Of a stretch of DNA of 64,000 nucleotides, positions 34,520 through 42,939 are shown piece by piece; within the stretch, counting starts at the first letter, position 1, and each line of letters opens with the position of its first letter. The DNA is taken from positions 1,550,001 through 1,614,000 of the forward strand of contig OZ245804.1 in NCBI GenBank assembly GCA_965228265.1, written 5' to 3'. This DNA comes from GCA-2732755 sp965228265 (GTDB lineage Bacteria; Planctomycetota; Phycisphaerae; Phycisphaerales; UBA1924). The position numbers and the translations under genes are program-made. Below the pieces are notes generated by a model. The model had not been told where the DNA came from, searched no databases, and was given only the letters and a program-made list of their open reading frames with translations.

Positions 34520-35901
34520 AGCTCGGCGAGCTGCTTCCAGTACGTCGGGTACGTCTTGGCCACACACCCCGGGTCGCGGATATACACGTTCGGTCGCAAG
34601 AGCCCGATGAGCGACAGGCTCATCGCCATCCTGTGATCGTCGTACGTGTCAAACTCAACTCGCTCTGCGCCAGCCGACCGATCCACACCGCTCGCCGGCG
34701 GCGTGATCGTGATCGTCTCGTCGTCGCCCTGCACACCCACCTCGACCGTCACCCCGATCTTGCCGAGCTCCACTCGCAAGGCCTCGATCCGGTCCGTCTC
34801 CTTGATGCGCAGCGTCTTGAGCCCGCGGATCACGCTCGTGCCCGGCGCAAAGCACGCCGCCACCGCAAGGCTCATCGCCGTGTCCGGCATCGGCGCCAGA
34901 TCCGCAAGGATCGGCCTGAGCACGATCGGCCCGACCACCAGCGTCCCCGGCCGATCGGGCGAGCCCGTCTCAACCACCGCGCCCATCCGCTCGAGCAGAC
35001 CCGCGTACCGGGCATCGCCCTGCACCGCCCCTGCACCGAGCCCCTCGACCATCGCCCGTGCACCCGGCACGATCGCAGCCGCGGTCCAGAAGTACGTCGC
35101 GCCGCTCGCGTCCGGCTCGATGTCCAGCTCGAACGCCTCGAGCCCGTGCCGCTCACCGGGCGAGACGCGCATCAGCCGCAGATCATCCGTCGATCGCACC
35201 GTCGCGCCCGCCCGATCCAGAAGATCGAGCGTCATCGTCAGGTAGGGCGAACTCGTCACATTGCCCGTGATCCGCACCGTGATGCCGCCCGTGACCCAGG
35301 GCCCGAGCATCAACAGCGCCGACACGAACTGACTCGACGCGGGAGAGTCGAACGAGAGCTCCACGTCCCGCGGCAAACCGCCCGCCGGCGGGATGATTGT
35401 CAGAGGCGGATACCCCGCCTTGTTCTTCCATTCGATATGCGCCCCAAGCGCGTGCAACGCCTCGGCGAGCTCCTCGATCGGCCGCTGGCACATCCGCTCG
35501 TTGCCCGTGATCGTCACGGGGCCCGTCGCCAGCATCGCCGCCGCAGCCAGAAACCGCGTGCTCGTGCCCGAGTTGTGCAGGTCGAGCGTGACGCCCTCAT
35601 CGCCGACTGGCCAGCGCCCGCCCACGCCCTCGATCATCAGTGTGTCGCCCGCAACCTCGACCTTCGCGCCCAGCGCCCGGATCGCCGCCAGCGCCACCTC
35701 CGCATCGTCGGCCCCGGTCAGCGCCCCACGCAGCACAGACTTCCCGTGCGCCAGGGCAGCCAGAATCACTGCCCGGTTGGTCTCGCTTTTGGAACCCGGT
35801 GGCCTGATCGCAAGATCAAACGCGCCACCCAGCACAGGCACGCCGAGCGGGTCCGGCAGATCGGCAAGCGCCCGTCTCAGGATGGCTGGATCACTCGCCA
35901 A
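34495..35901 (-). CDS. aroA: 3-phosphoshikimate 1-carboxyvinyltransferase (EPSP synthase)
   Basis: 468 residues. It catalyses the sixth step of the shikimate pathway. The active-site PGSKSETNRAVILAALA lies near residue 33, LHNSGTSTRFLAAAA is the family's NAGTAxR element, and LKTLRIKETDRIEAL and YDDHRMAMSL complete the active site. The annotated start is the TTG at 35901, 8 bases after the stop of groS; an in-frame start at 35958 would run into groS and give an unlikely leader. The downstream end overlaps the glycosyltransferase gene by 25 bases. Confidence 0.95.
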   Translation of the reverse strand: MASDPAILRRALADLPDPLGVPVLGGAFDLAIRPPGSKSETNRAVILAALAHGKSVLRGALTGADDAEVALAAIRALGAKVEVAGDTLMIEGVGGRWPVGDEGVTLDLHNSGTSTRFLAAAAMLATGPVTITGNERMCQRPIEELAEALHALGAHIEWKNKAGYPPLTIIPPAGGLPRDVELSFDSPASSQFVSALLMLGPWVTGGITVRITGNVTSSPYLTMTLDLLDRAGATVRSTDDLRLMRVSPGERHGLEAFELDIEPDASGATYFWTAAAIVPGARAMVEGLGAGAVQGDARYAGLLERMGAVVETGSPDRPGTLVVGPIVLRPILADLAPMPDTAMSLAVAACFAPGTSVIRGLKTLRIKETDRIEALRVELGKIGVTVEVGVQGDDETITITPPASGVDRSAGAERVEFDTYDDHRMAMSLSLIGLLRPNVYIRDPGCVAKTYPTYWKQLAELYAPAVMD

Positions 35902-35908
35902 TGGGGGC

Positions 35909-36241
35909 TCAGTCCTGCATGTCCTGCTCGCGGCGGAAGATCGCCACCACATCCTCAACCGGGATCACGAACAGACGGTTGTCGCCCTCAAGGTCCACCG
36001 GCACCGCGTGCTTCGGATTGAAAAGCACCTTGTCATACTTCTTGATCGTGTAATCCGTGTCCGCCTCGACCTGGGCCGACACCGCGATCACGCGCCCCGT
36101 GATCGTCGGGATCTCGATCTTGTCCGGCAGGTGAATGCCCGCCTTCGTCTGCTTCTTATCCTCGTCCTTGCGGATCAGGATGCGCGCGCCGACAGGCTCG
36201 ATCGTTTCAAGTGCGTTCTTCGATGTGCGGTTGCTTGGCAT
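35909..36241 (-). CDS. groS: Co-chaperonin GroES
   Basis: 110 residues, slightly longer than most. It has the beta-barrel signature ALETIEPVGARILIRKDEDK, the mobile loop region KTKAGIHLPD-like (KQTKAGIHLPDK) and a C-terminal VEDVVAIFR. It caps the GroEL chamber during folding. The partner groL is not next to it; aroA follows instead, 8 bases away, and apt diverges. The ATG at 36241 is the best start for the family although the ribosome site is weak. It may be a second GroES copy of the genome. Confidence 0.88.
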   Translation of the reverse strand: MPSNRTSKNALETIEPVGARILIRKDEDKKQTKAGIHLPDKIEIPTITGRVIAVSAQVEADTDYTIKKYDKVLFNPKHAVPVDLEGDNRLFVIPVEDVVAIFRREQDMQD

Positions 36242-36366
36242 GGGTGGGTCTTGTTCGGAACAGCTTTCGTAACTCTCGACCAAGGGCTGGCATCGATGCC
36301 TTCGGCTATCCTATGGCCGCCGCTGGTGCATTCTTTGCTCGCGCCCTGCCAACCCCGGAGATCGGC

Positions 36367-36888
36367 TTGGAACAGCTTCGTCGCCTGATCAGAGACGTTC
36401 CGGACCATCCAAAGCCGGGCATTATGTTCAAGGACTTTACGCCTCTGCTCGCCGACCCGGCGGGCCTGGCGCTGGCCGTTGAACTCATGGCCAACCCGTA
36501 CCGCGGCAAGGGCATCGAGCTCGTCGTCGGCGCCGAGAGCCGGGGCTTCATCTTCGGCACTGCCATCGCCCAGTCGCTCTCGGCCGGGTTCGTCCCAATC
36601 CGTAAGCCCGGCAAACTCCCGGGACAGGTCCATGGCGCGAACTACGACCTCGAGTACGGCTCAGACCGACTCGAAATCCACATCGACGCCATACGCCCCG
36701 GCAGCCGAGTCGTCCTCGTCGACGACCTCCTCGCCACCGGCGGCACACTCGAGGCCTGCGCACGACTCCTCCGGGACGACTGCAAAGCCGACATCCGTGG
36801 CATCACCGTGCTCATCGAACTCGAAACCCTCGGCGGCGCCAAACGAGTCGATGACTTCGGCCACCTGCACTCGGTCCTGAAGTTCTGA
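36367..36888 (+). CDS. apt: Adenine phosphoribosyltransferase
   Basis: 173 residues from TTG 36367, matching the usual 170-180. It salvages adenine to AMP with PRPP. Motifs: LIRDVPDHPKPGIMFKDFTP near the N-terminus, VVGAESRGFIFG, RKPGKLPG and the PRPP loop VLVDDLLATGGTLEA. The TTG has GGAG 6 bases upstream; ATG codons further upstream (36313) would add a sequence with no family match. It diverges from groS. An 11-bp hairpin terminator follows. Confidence 0.95.
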   Translation: MEQLRRLIRDVPDHPKPGIMFKDFTPLLADPAGLALAVELMANPYRGKGIELVVGAESRGFIFGTAIAQSLSAGFVPIRKPGKLPGQVHGANYDLEYGSDRLEIHIDAIRPGSRVVLVDDLLATGGTLEACARLLRDDCKADIRGITVLIELETLGGAKRVDDFGHLHSVLKF

Positions 36889-36900
36889 ATCAGTCGGTGC

Positions 36901-36925
36901 CACCACGCATCTCTGATGCGTGGTG
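36901..36925. terminator. Bidirectional terminator between apt and the 36935 gene
   Basis: 11-bp stem CACCACGCATC / GATGCGTGGTG with a TCT loop. It lies 12 bases after the apt stop and 10 bases beyond the end of the convergent gene. Confidence 0.75.
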
Positions 36926-36934
36926 CTCTATCGA

Positions 36935-37489
36935 TCAGCGTCGTCGCCGGGCGCCAACGATCCCACCGAATGCAAGAAGTGCAGCAGTTCCGGGTGCCGG
37001 CCCCCAAATGCTGTACGTAAGTGGTCCCTGCGAACCATCAGCGTTCAGCATATTCACGGGGTTCCCGAATGGTGCCTGGACGAACATGCAGGTGTTCTGC
37101 CCGAAGAGCTGGAATCCGAAGTGCTGGTAGTCGCCACCGTAGCTAAAGGTGAAGGGCTCCCAGGGGTTGGCGTCAGAATGACCGCCGCCGAGCAGCAAAC
37201 CGGCCGCTGCACCGACGAAGGTCACGTTGCCCGTGCCGTTGCCGGTGATCACGGCCCCATTCGGGCTGAGTATGTCGGTGTAATTGTTTGACTGGTTGAG
37301 AATAGTGATCGGACCATTTCCAGAGATGCGGACACTGATATCGCTCCAGAGCTGCTGCACAGGCAGCGACCCGTTGTACTCAATTGTTACGGTCCCGCCG
37401 AAGGGATTTACAAAGATCGAGCAATCTTGAGCGGCTGTAACTGACGTCGTCCCGAGGACGACACACGCCGCGATCGCTTTCATCTTCAT
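36935..37489 (-). CDS. PAP-CTERM secreted protein (copy 1 of a pair)
   Basis: 184 residues, exactly the length of its neighbour. The signal peptide is MKMKAIAACVVLGTTSVTAAQ. A conserved beta domain includes NGSLPVQQLWSDISVRISG, LSPNGAVITGNGTGNVTFVG, GFQLFGQNT and VQAPFGNPVNMLNADGSQGP. The end is GPAPGTAALLAFGGIVGARRRR, the sorting signature. The fold and role are unknown. It is a paralog of the 37654 gene immediately upstream. The ATG at 37489 is preferred for the signal peptide. Confidence 0.85.
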   Translation of the reverse strand: MKMKAIAACVVLGTTSVTAAQDCSIFVNPFGGTVTIEYNGSLPVQQLWSDISVRISGNGPITILNQSNNYTDILSPNGAVITGNGTGNVTFVGAAAGLLLGGGHSDANPWEPFTFSYGGDYQHFGFQLFGQNTCMFVQAPFGNPVNMLNADGSQGPLTYSIWGPAPGTAALLAFGGIVGARRRR

Positions 37490-37588
37490 CGTCGATACCC
37501 CTTGCCGTCTCGATTCACCCATGAGTCTTGCAACTCTCAGAGACTACTGGATCAGGGGGTCGGAATATAGAAGCCGGTGTAAAAAGAC

Positions 37589-37615
37589 AGCCGCCCGGTC
37601 AGAGACCGGGCGGCT
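37589..37615 (-). terminator. Rho-independent terminator of the 37654 gene
   Basis: Perfect 12-bp stem AGCCGCCCGGTC / GACCGGGCGGCT with a 3-base loop, followed on the minus strand by GTCTTTTTAC. Confidence 0.93.
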
Positions 37616-37653
37616 GGTATCAGATCAGATTGATCTGTCCGAGGCTACCGGGA

Positions 37654-38208
37654 TTAGCGGCGGCGACGGATCGCGGCGAGACCACCGAGGCCGAGCAGAG
37701 CGGCCGAGGCGGGAGCCGGAACGATGATGACCTCGAACGACTGCGGGCCCTGCGAGCCGTCGCCGTTGAGCATGTTGATCGGGTTACCGAACGGAGCCTG
37801 AACGAAGGTGTTGGTGTTCTGGCCGAACAGCTCGAAACCGAAGTTGGCAACATCACCAGCGTAGCTGAAGGTGAACGGAGCCCAGGGGTTGTCCGGGGTG
37901 TGGGTGCCGCCGAGCAGCGAGCCACCAGCAGCGCCGACGAAGGTCACGTCGCCGGAGCCGTCACCGGTGATGACAGCGCCAGCCGGGCTGAGCAGGTCGG
38001 TGTAGTTGGGCGACTGGCTCAGGATGTTGATGGCACCGTCGCCGGTGATGCGGACCGAGATGTCGCTCCAGAGCTGCTGAACCGGCAGAGCACCGTTGTA
38101 GGTGATGTTGACGGTGCCAGCGAAGGGATCGACAACGATGGTGTTGTCAAACTGGGCCGAGGCGCTCGAAGCGATGCCGGCAGCGAGAATCATTGCAGCG
38201 GTCTTCAT
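37654..38208 (-). CDS. PAP-CTERM secreted protein (copy 2 of a pair)
   Basis: 184 residues. The signal peptide is MKTAAMILAAGIASSASA-Q. The body aligns without gaps to the 36935 protein (NGALPVQQLWSDISVRITG, LSPAGAVITGDGSGDVTFVG, QAPFGNPINMLNGDGSQGP). It ends IIVPAPASAALLGLGGLAAIRRRR. GAGGAG lies just before the ATG at 38208. The divergence is mainly at exposed positions, so both copies are probably functional. The 332-base upstream region carries a candidate promoter with TATACT (38321-38316, minus). Confidence 0.87.
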   Translation of the reverse strand: MKTAAMILAAGIASSASAQFDNTIVVDPFAGTVNITYNGALPVQQLWSDISVRITGDGAINILSQSPNYTDLLSPAGAVITGDGSGDVTFVGAAGGSLLGGTHTPDNPWAPFTFSYAGDVANFGFELFGQNTNTFVQAPFGNPINMLNGDGSQGPQSFEVIIVPAPASAALLGLGGLAAIRRRR

Positions 38209-38540
38209 TTGAATACTCTCCTCTAAGATGCTTATTCGCGAACTAAACACTCGTTTCTGACCCCACACCCACGCCGAGCAGGACGCGTAGTGAAGGAATC
38301 TACTCGTACCGGCGAAGTATACCCGAATTTGAGCAGTGTGCACCCCTTTTTTGAAAGTGGGGTGCGTTTTGGTGCGATGGATGCAGTTGATTCGGGAAAT
38401 GGTAGGCTCGCAACCCCATTCAGGGCCTCCAAACGCCACTTGCCGCTCAACCCTCGGCCGCGCAACCTGATCAGGGTATTTGCTCTGCTGAGGAAAACCA
38501 CCCTCTTTCATGCCTAACAAGATGCTTTCAAAGAGTGTTT
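38209..38540. other. Intergenic region upstream of the 37654 PAP-CTERM gene
   Basis: 332 bases without a gene. On the minus strand it holds an extended -10 GGGTATACT (TATACT at 38321-38316) about 110 bases before the ATG, which gives a long leader. A run GGGGTGC...CAAAAAAGGGG lies near 38340-38365. The part near 38500 is the 3' flank of folA. No RNA gene or conserved small ORF was recognised. Confidence 0.5.
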
Positions 38541-39035
38541 TCAGGCCCTGGCGAGCGTCAGGTAGGTCATTGGCAGCGGGTTGCTCGCGTCACTGGCCCT
38601 GTATAGGTGGTTTTGCACCACAAAGTCCCCTGCAGGCAGGCTGGGGAACCTTGCGTCTCCCTCGACGTCGGCGTGGATCAGCGTCAGTTCGATCCGATCC
38701 GCTCGGGTCAGGGCCTGGGCGTAGATCTCGCCGCCGCCTGCGACATAGACATCATGAGTCGGCTGCTTTTTGAATGCGAGCGAGAGCGCCTTGTCCAGCG
38801 AATCCACGACATCAGCGCCCTGCGCCCGATATTCAGGATTCCGCGAAACCACGATATTGAGTCTGCCGGGCAGCGTCCCCGGGAAGCTATCGAACGTCTT
38901 GCGCCCCATGATGACGGGGTGGTGCAGTGTCAGCCTCTTAAAGTGAGCCAGGTCGTCCGGCTGGTGCCAGGGCAGATCGCCCTCACGCCCGATCACTCGG
39001 TTCAGAGACATCGCTGCTATCAGGACCACCGCCAT
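38541..39035 (-). CDS. folA: Dihydrofolate reductase
   Basis: 164 residues. It reduces dihydrofolate to tetrahydrofolate. Motifs: AAMSLNRVIGREGDLPWHQ (nucleotide and folate binding), PVIMGRKTFDSFPG and DVYVAGGGEIYAQAL. It lies 16 bases downstream of thyA, whose reaction produces the dihydrofolate it recycles, a standard pair. TATGCT ends 6 bases before the ATG, so it may also be transcribed on its own. Identification is secure. Confidence 0.96.
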   Translation of the reverse strand: MAVVLIAAMSLNRVIGREGDLPWHQPDDLAHFKRLTLHHPVIMGRKTFDSFPGTLPGRLNIVVSRNPEYRAQGADVVDSLDKALSLAFKKQPTHDVYVAGGGEIYAQALTRADRIELTLIHADVEGDARFPSLPAGDFVVQNHLYRASDASNPLPMTYLTLARA

Positions 39036-39051
39036 GAACGCAGCATAAGCC

Positions 39052-39849
39052 CTACACCGCGACCGGGGCCGGGATGTGCGGCTGGGCCGCGTAATCCTCA
39101 ACCCTGATGTCCTCGTACCGGAAATCCTCCAGCTTCGTGATATCCGGATTGAGTACCAGTCTCGGCAGCCGACCGGGCTCACGCGAGAGCTGGAGCCTGG
39201 CCTGTTCGAGGTGGTTGCTATAGAGGTGCGCATCGCCCAGCGTGTGGATGAACTCGCCCGGCTCCAGATCCACGACCTGGGCCACCATGTGCGTCAGCAG
39301 TGCGTAGCTGGCGATATTGAACGGCACCCCTAAAAAGATGTCCGCCGACCGCTGGTACAACTGGCACGAGAGCTTCCCGCCCGCCACGTAGAACTGGAAC
39401 AGGCAGTGGCAGGGGGGCAGGGCCATCTCGTCCACCTGTCCCGGGTTCCAGGCGGTGACAATGTGACGCCTCGAGTCCGGGTTGGTCCGGAGCCCCTCGA
39501 CGAGCTTGGCGATCTGATCGACCGAGCCGCCACCCGGCGAGGGCCAGGACCGCCACTGGTAGCCGTAGACCGGCCCGAGCTCACCCGTCTCGGGGTCCGC
39601 CCATTCGTCCCAGATCGAGACGCCCACCTCGTTCAGCGAGCGGACATTGGTGTCCCCCCGAAGGAACCAGAGCAGCTCGTGGATGATCGACCGGGTGTGC
39701 AGCTTCTTGGTCGTCAGGAGCGGGAAGCCCTCAGCGAGGTCGTACCGCGACTGCCACCCAAAGACGGCCCGCGTCCCGGTTCCGGTCCGGTCCGATTTCT
39801 CGTAGCCGTGCTCGAGGACGTGCTGAAGCAGTTCCAGATATTGGCGCAT
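39052..39849 (-). CDS. thyA: Thymidylate synthase
   Basis: 265 residues, typical of the classic ThyA. It converts dUMP to dTMP with methylene-tetrahydrofolate. Motifs: QYLELLQHVLEHGYEKSDRTGTG at the N-terminus, LLWFLRGDTN, RRHIVTAWNP, the catalytic Cys in ALPPCHCLFQFYV and FNIASYALLTHM. GGGAGGGAG is close to the ATG. It forms an operon with folA. Confidence 0.97.
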   Translation of the reverse strand: MRQYLELLQHVLEHGYEKSDRTGTGTRAVFGWQSRYDLAEGFPLLTTKKLHTRSIIHELLWFLRGDTNVRSLNEVGVSIWDEWADPETGELGPVYGYQWRSWPSPGGGSVDQIAKLVEGLRTNPDSRRHIVTAWNPGQVDEMALPPCHCLFQFYVAGGKLSCQLYQRSADIFLGVPFNIASYALLTHMVAQVVDLEPGEFIHTLGDAHLYSNHLEQARLQLSREPGRLPRLVLNPDITKLEDFRYEDIRVEDYAAQPHIPAPVAV

Positions 39850-39933
39850 GACGGGCTCCCTCCCCGCCCATTGTCGGCGCTTCGTCTACGTCTAGCGCAA
39901 TCTGGTTGATCATGGTCCCGGCGAAACTGTCGA

Positions 39934-41385
39934 CTATCGCCGCCCGGTGATCGGCAGCTTCGTCGACTTGTGCTGGCCGCGTCGGTGGTAGGTCACCTCG
40001 ACGCTCTGGCCCTCGTTCAGACCCGTCAGCACGCGGTAGAACTCGTTCAGGTCGCGCACGCTTCGCCCGTTCATGCCGGTCAGGACGTCGCCCGGCCTCA
40101 GGCCCGCGCGCTTGGCCGAGTCGTGCGTGAGCTGGCGGATCACCGGGCCGTCGCCCGCGGAGAGATCCAGCGAGACCCCGATCCCGAGGTTCGGCGGCGA
40201 GTTCTGCTCGTACACCTCGTCCAGCGATCGGCACCACTGGCGGAAGCTCTCATCGAACTCGCCCGAGGTCATCCCGAGCACGGTCAGCAGCGCGGTCAGG
40301 CCCGAAGGGTCCTCGGCGTAATCATCCGTGTACGTCTCGTAGAAGGTGGCCAGTTTGCCCCGGTCGTGCAGGTACATGAACACGCCACGCGACATCGCGT
40401 AATTCGCTAGTGGGCGATTCGTCGCGTATCGGCTCCTGTCCATCGTGGCCAGGTGCTCGATGGGCAAGAGCTTGTTGTGCTGCGCGAGGCTGCGGATCGA
40501 GTTGGTCCGCCAGGAGACCGCCGGTTCCCATCGGCCGCGTCGCGTCTGGTCCATGTCCTCGACGAGCGAGGCGAGCCCCTCCTGAATCCAGACCGGGTGG
40601 CGTTGTCCGAGGCGATCGACCGAACGCCAGTGGAGCACATGGAAGAACTCGTGGCGGAGTGTCGAGCCGAGGTCCTGTGTGACGAGTTTTTTCTGGTCGT
40701 GTGCGTACGCGCCGCCGAGCATGCTGGTCGCTGTGCCCGGGATGTCGCCGTAGGTCTCGATCGCCCAGCGCTGAAAGTCCGAGGAGGTTGGCAGTACGAC
40801 CATGACCCACGCGTCGAACTCGTTGTCGTCGCCCCGGGCGAGATCCGTGAAGACGTTCTTGATCGCCCAGTCGGCGGTGCGCCGGACTTCCTCGCGGGCC
40901 TGACGGCTTGTCACGGTGTCGTAGGCGGAGGCAAAGGCGAGGCGGTATTTCTCGTCCTTCGTGTAGTTGTACCGCGAGCCGTACTGCTTGCGGGCGGCTG
41001 CCATGTCCGCTTCGAGGCGCCGGTCGAGGAATTTGTTCCAGCCCTCGAGGATCTGCGTGTAGGTCTCGGTCTTGCGGAACGCGCGGAGGTTGGGGTCGGT
41101 CTTGAGCTGGTTGATGTCGGCAAAGCCCCGCTGGATCGCGGCAAGAATGTGTTCCCCCGCGCCCTGCGTATCGCCCCGCATCGAGCGTGCGCACGCGAGG
41201 TTGTAGAGCGGCACGAACGCCGAGGGGTCGCGCTCAGACCACGCTTTCCACAGACGCTCGGCCTCGTCGAAGTCCTGACGGTTGAAGGCCTCGACCGCGC
41301 GGGCAGCCTCGGGCGCGGTCTGGGCATGAGCGCACGTTCCGCCCAGCCCGAGCAGCATCAAGAACAGCAGTGCAAGCTTTCGCAT
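39934..41385 (-). CDS. Exported TPR / M-type metallopeptidase (MA clan) / PDZ protein
   Basis: 483 residues. The signal peptide MRKLALLFLMLLGLGGTCAHA is followed by TPR-like repeats (FNRQDFDEAERLWKAWSERD). A zinc-peptidase region has LRHEFFHVLHWRS (HExxH) and the third-ligand region PVWIQEGLASLVEDMD. A C-terminal PDZ domain begins PPNLGIGVSLDLS, with KRAGLRPGDVLTGMNGRSVRD at about 425-445. It probably cleaves or handles periplasmic proteins, with the PDZ recruiting substrates. AGAGGA precedes the ATG at 41385. purN, upstream, ends 25 bases away in the same direction. Confidence 0.88.
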   Translation of the reverse strand: MRKLALLFLMLLGLGGTCAHAQTAPEAARAVEAFNRQDFDEAERLWKAWSERDPSAFVPLYNLACARSMRGDTQGAGEHILAAIQRGFADINQLKTDPNLRAFRKTETYTQILEGWNKFLDRRLEADMAAARKQYGSRYNYTKDEKYRLAFASAYDTVTSRQAREEVRRTADWAIKNVFTDLARGDDNEFDAWVMVVLPTSSDFQRWAIETYGDIPGTATSMLGGAYAHDQKKLVTQDLGSTLRHEFFHVLHWRSVDRLGQRHPVWIQEGLASLVEDMDQTRRGRWEPAVSWRTNSIRSLAQHNKLLPIEHLATMDRSRYATNRPLANYAMSRGVFMYLHDRGKLATFYETYTDDYAEDPSGLTALLTVLGMTSGEFDESFRQWCRSLDEVYEQNSPPNLGIGVSLDLSAGDGPVIRQLTHDSAKRAGLRPGDVLTGMNGRSVRDLNEFYRVLTGLNEGQSVEVTYHRRGQHKSTKLPITGRR

Positions 41386-41410
41386 CGGGTTCCTCTTCGA
41401 GGGGCTCCGA

Positions 41411-41992
41411 TCAGGCATCGGCGTTCCCGGCAAGGTTCCGCAGCGTGAGACGGATGGCCTCGGGATACGCGATGCATTCCTGCTCGAAAACGCGGGCCGC
41501 CAGCGTTTCAGGCGTGTCATCCGGCAGAACCGGGCAGGTCCGCTGCACGACGATCGGCCCGCGATCGAACTCGTCCGTACAGAGATGGACCGTGCAGCCC
41601 GAGATTTGTTCCCCCGCCCCCAAAACGGCCCGGTGGACATGGCCGCCGAACATCCCCGGTCCGCCGAATTTCGGGAGCAGCGCCGGATGGATATTCAGGA
41701 TCCGCCCAGCCCAGCCCGCGGGGATCGGCAGCAGCTTCAGGTAACCGGCGAGGCACACCAGATCCGCCTCGGCTTTCTCGAGCACCGTGCCCAGCCAGTC
41801 GGGCTCGATCGTGCCCTGCTCGACCATGACCTCGAGTCCACGCTCCCGACAGCGGTCCACCCCGGCGCATTGGCGCGAGGCGATGACCATACCGATCTGG
41901 GCGTCGAGATAGCCCTGATCGATTTCGTCGGCGATGTTGAGCGCCGTGCGCCCGCCGCCGGAGATCATGAGCACAAGCCTTGCGGGGCTCAT
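41411..41992 (-). CDS. purN: Phosphoribosylglycinamide formyltransferase
   Basis: 193 residues. It transfers a formyl group from 10-formyl-tetrahydrofolate to GAR in purine synthesis. Motifs: LVLMISGGGRTALNIADEID (phosphate binding), VCLAGYLKLLP, RILNIHPALLPKF with the catalytic His and SGCTVHLCTDEFDRGPIVVQ with the Asp. The canonical GSGSN is ISGGGRTALN here. The ATG overlaps the stop of the STAS gene (ATGA), so the two are translated together. Identification is secure. Confidence 0.95.
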   Translation of the reverse strand: MSPARLVLMISGGGRTALNIADEIDQGYLDAQIGMVIASRQCAGVDRCRERGLEVMVEQGTIEPDWLGTVLEKAEADLVCLAGYLKLLPIPAGWAGRILNIHPALLPKFGGPGMFGGHVHRAVLGAGEQISGCTVHLCTDEFDRGPIVVQRTCPVLPDDTPETLAARVFEQECIAYPEAIRLTLRNLAGNADA

Positions 41993-42339
41993 GACACGGC
42001 TTTGATCGCCGCTTCGCGATCAGGCTTGATCGAAAAGAGTTTGTCGAGGTGGGTGATCTTGAGCATTTTCATCAGGTCGTCGGCGACGCCGAACACCGCG
42101 ACCTTGCCCTTGCTCGATTTGGCATTGTTGTGGATAGCCACCAGCATGCCCAGCCCGGACGAGGGCAGGAACACGACCTTCGAGAGATCGATCGCCACCC
42201 GCCAGCCGGCCGGCTCAGCCGCGGCGGTGAGTTCGTCCTGGATGATCTGCGTCTCGCGGTCACCGATGTGCTCGCACAGAATCTGGGCAAGCACGGCTTT
42301 CCCGGCGGGTTCGGTATGAAGAAAGGTCGAACGGCTCAT
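41989..42339 (-). CDS. STAS-domain anti-sigma factor antagonist
   Basis: 116 residues. The STAS fold is visible in RVAIDLSKVVFLPSSGLGMLVA, where the Ser pair is the usual phosphorylation site, followed by KGKVAVFGVADDLMKMLKITHLD. Such proteins release sigma factors or act in stressosome-like relays when dephosphorylated. TAGACT ends 6 bases before the ATG (leaderless type). It is coupled to purN by an ATGA overlap, without an obvious functional link. No anti-sigma kinase gene is nearby. Confidence 0.9.
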   Translation of the reverse strand: MSRSTFLHTEPAGKAVLAQILCEHIGDRETQIIQDELTAAAEPAGWRVAIDLSKVVFLPSSGLGMLVAIHNNAKSSKGKVAVFGVADDLMKMLKITHLDKLFSIKPDREAAIKAVS

Positions 42340-42448
42340 GCGGCCAGTCTAGCAAAGACCGGAGGGCTCCGGATGCCACGGCTTGTCCGTCTTCAGGAAG
42401 TCTTGAGAGAGGGGCCACGGGTTGGAAAAAGACCCCGCGGCACCAGAA

Positions 42449-42904
42449 TCAGCCCTTGTTCAGAGTCACCCCGGGTTCCACAACTGTCGGGGGCGAGCGG
42501 AAGGGGATGGGCTTGCCTGTCGGATCCACAGCGACCAGCGTCATGTCGGCTGCTGTCACATCCACGGTCTCGCCCGTCATGTACCGCTCCGCGACGACCT
42601 CGATCTTGACCGTCACAGAGCTGGTCCCCGTGCGGGTGGTCGTGGTGTAGAGGCAGATCACGTCGCCCACGTTGACCGGGGCCTGGAATTCCACGGCATT
42701 GATCGCCGCGGTCACCCAGCGGTGGCACCCATGACGCCGAGCTTCGACGAAGCCCGCCTGGTCGATGTAGGACAGAATGACACCCCCGAAAATCGTGCCG
42801 TACTGGTTCGTATCGCGGGGCATCGCCACGACCCGGAGGGCCAGACGCTTGGAATCGCACTGGTCTTCAGTCGGGGATTGGTTCTGGGGTTGGTTCTGGG
42901 TCAT
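42449..42904 (-). CDS. Hotdog-fold acyl-CoA thioesterase
   Basis: 151 residues. The YciA/acyl-CoA thioesterase type is indicated by LRVVAMPRDTNQYGTIFGGVILSYIDQAGF (about residues 22-51), which contains the catalytic Asp region. It is followed by AINAVEFQAPVNVGDVICLY and VEVVAERYMTGE-like strands. It hydrolyses acyl-CoA to free acid and CoA. The ATG at 42904 is preferred; TAGTGT ends 5 bases before it. It diverges from the DinB-like gene 35 bases away. Confidence 0.9.
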   Translation of the reverse strand: MTQNQPQNQSPTEDQCDSKRLALRVVAMPRDTNQYGTIFGGVILSYIDQAGFVEARRHGCHRWVTAAINAVEFQAPVNVGDVICLYTTTTRTGTSSVTVKIEVVAERYMTGETVDVTAADMTLVAVDPTGKPIPFRSPPTVVEPGVTLNKG

Positions 42905-42939
42905 GCGCAACACTAGCGTTGCGGCAGGAGGTACACCCG

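Noticed and set aside
42340..42448. GATGCCACGGCTTGTCCG near 42374 as a fourth REP copy.
   Set aside because: It shares only GCCACGG with the REP and lacks the second arm.
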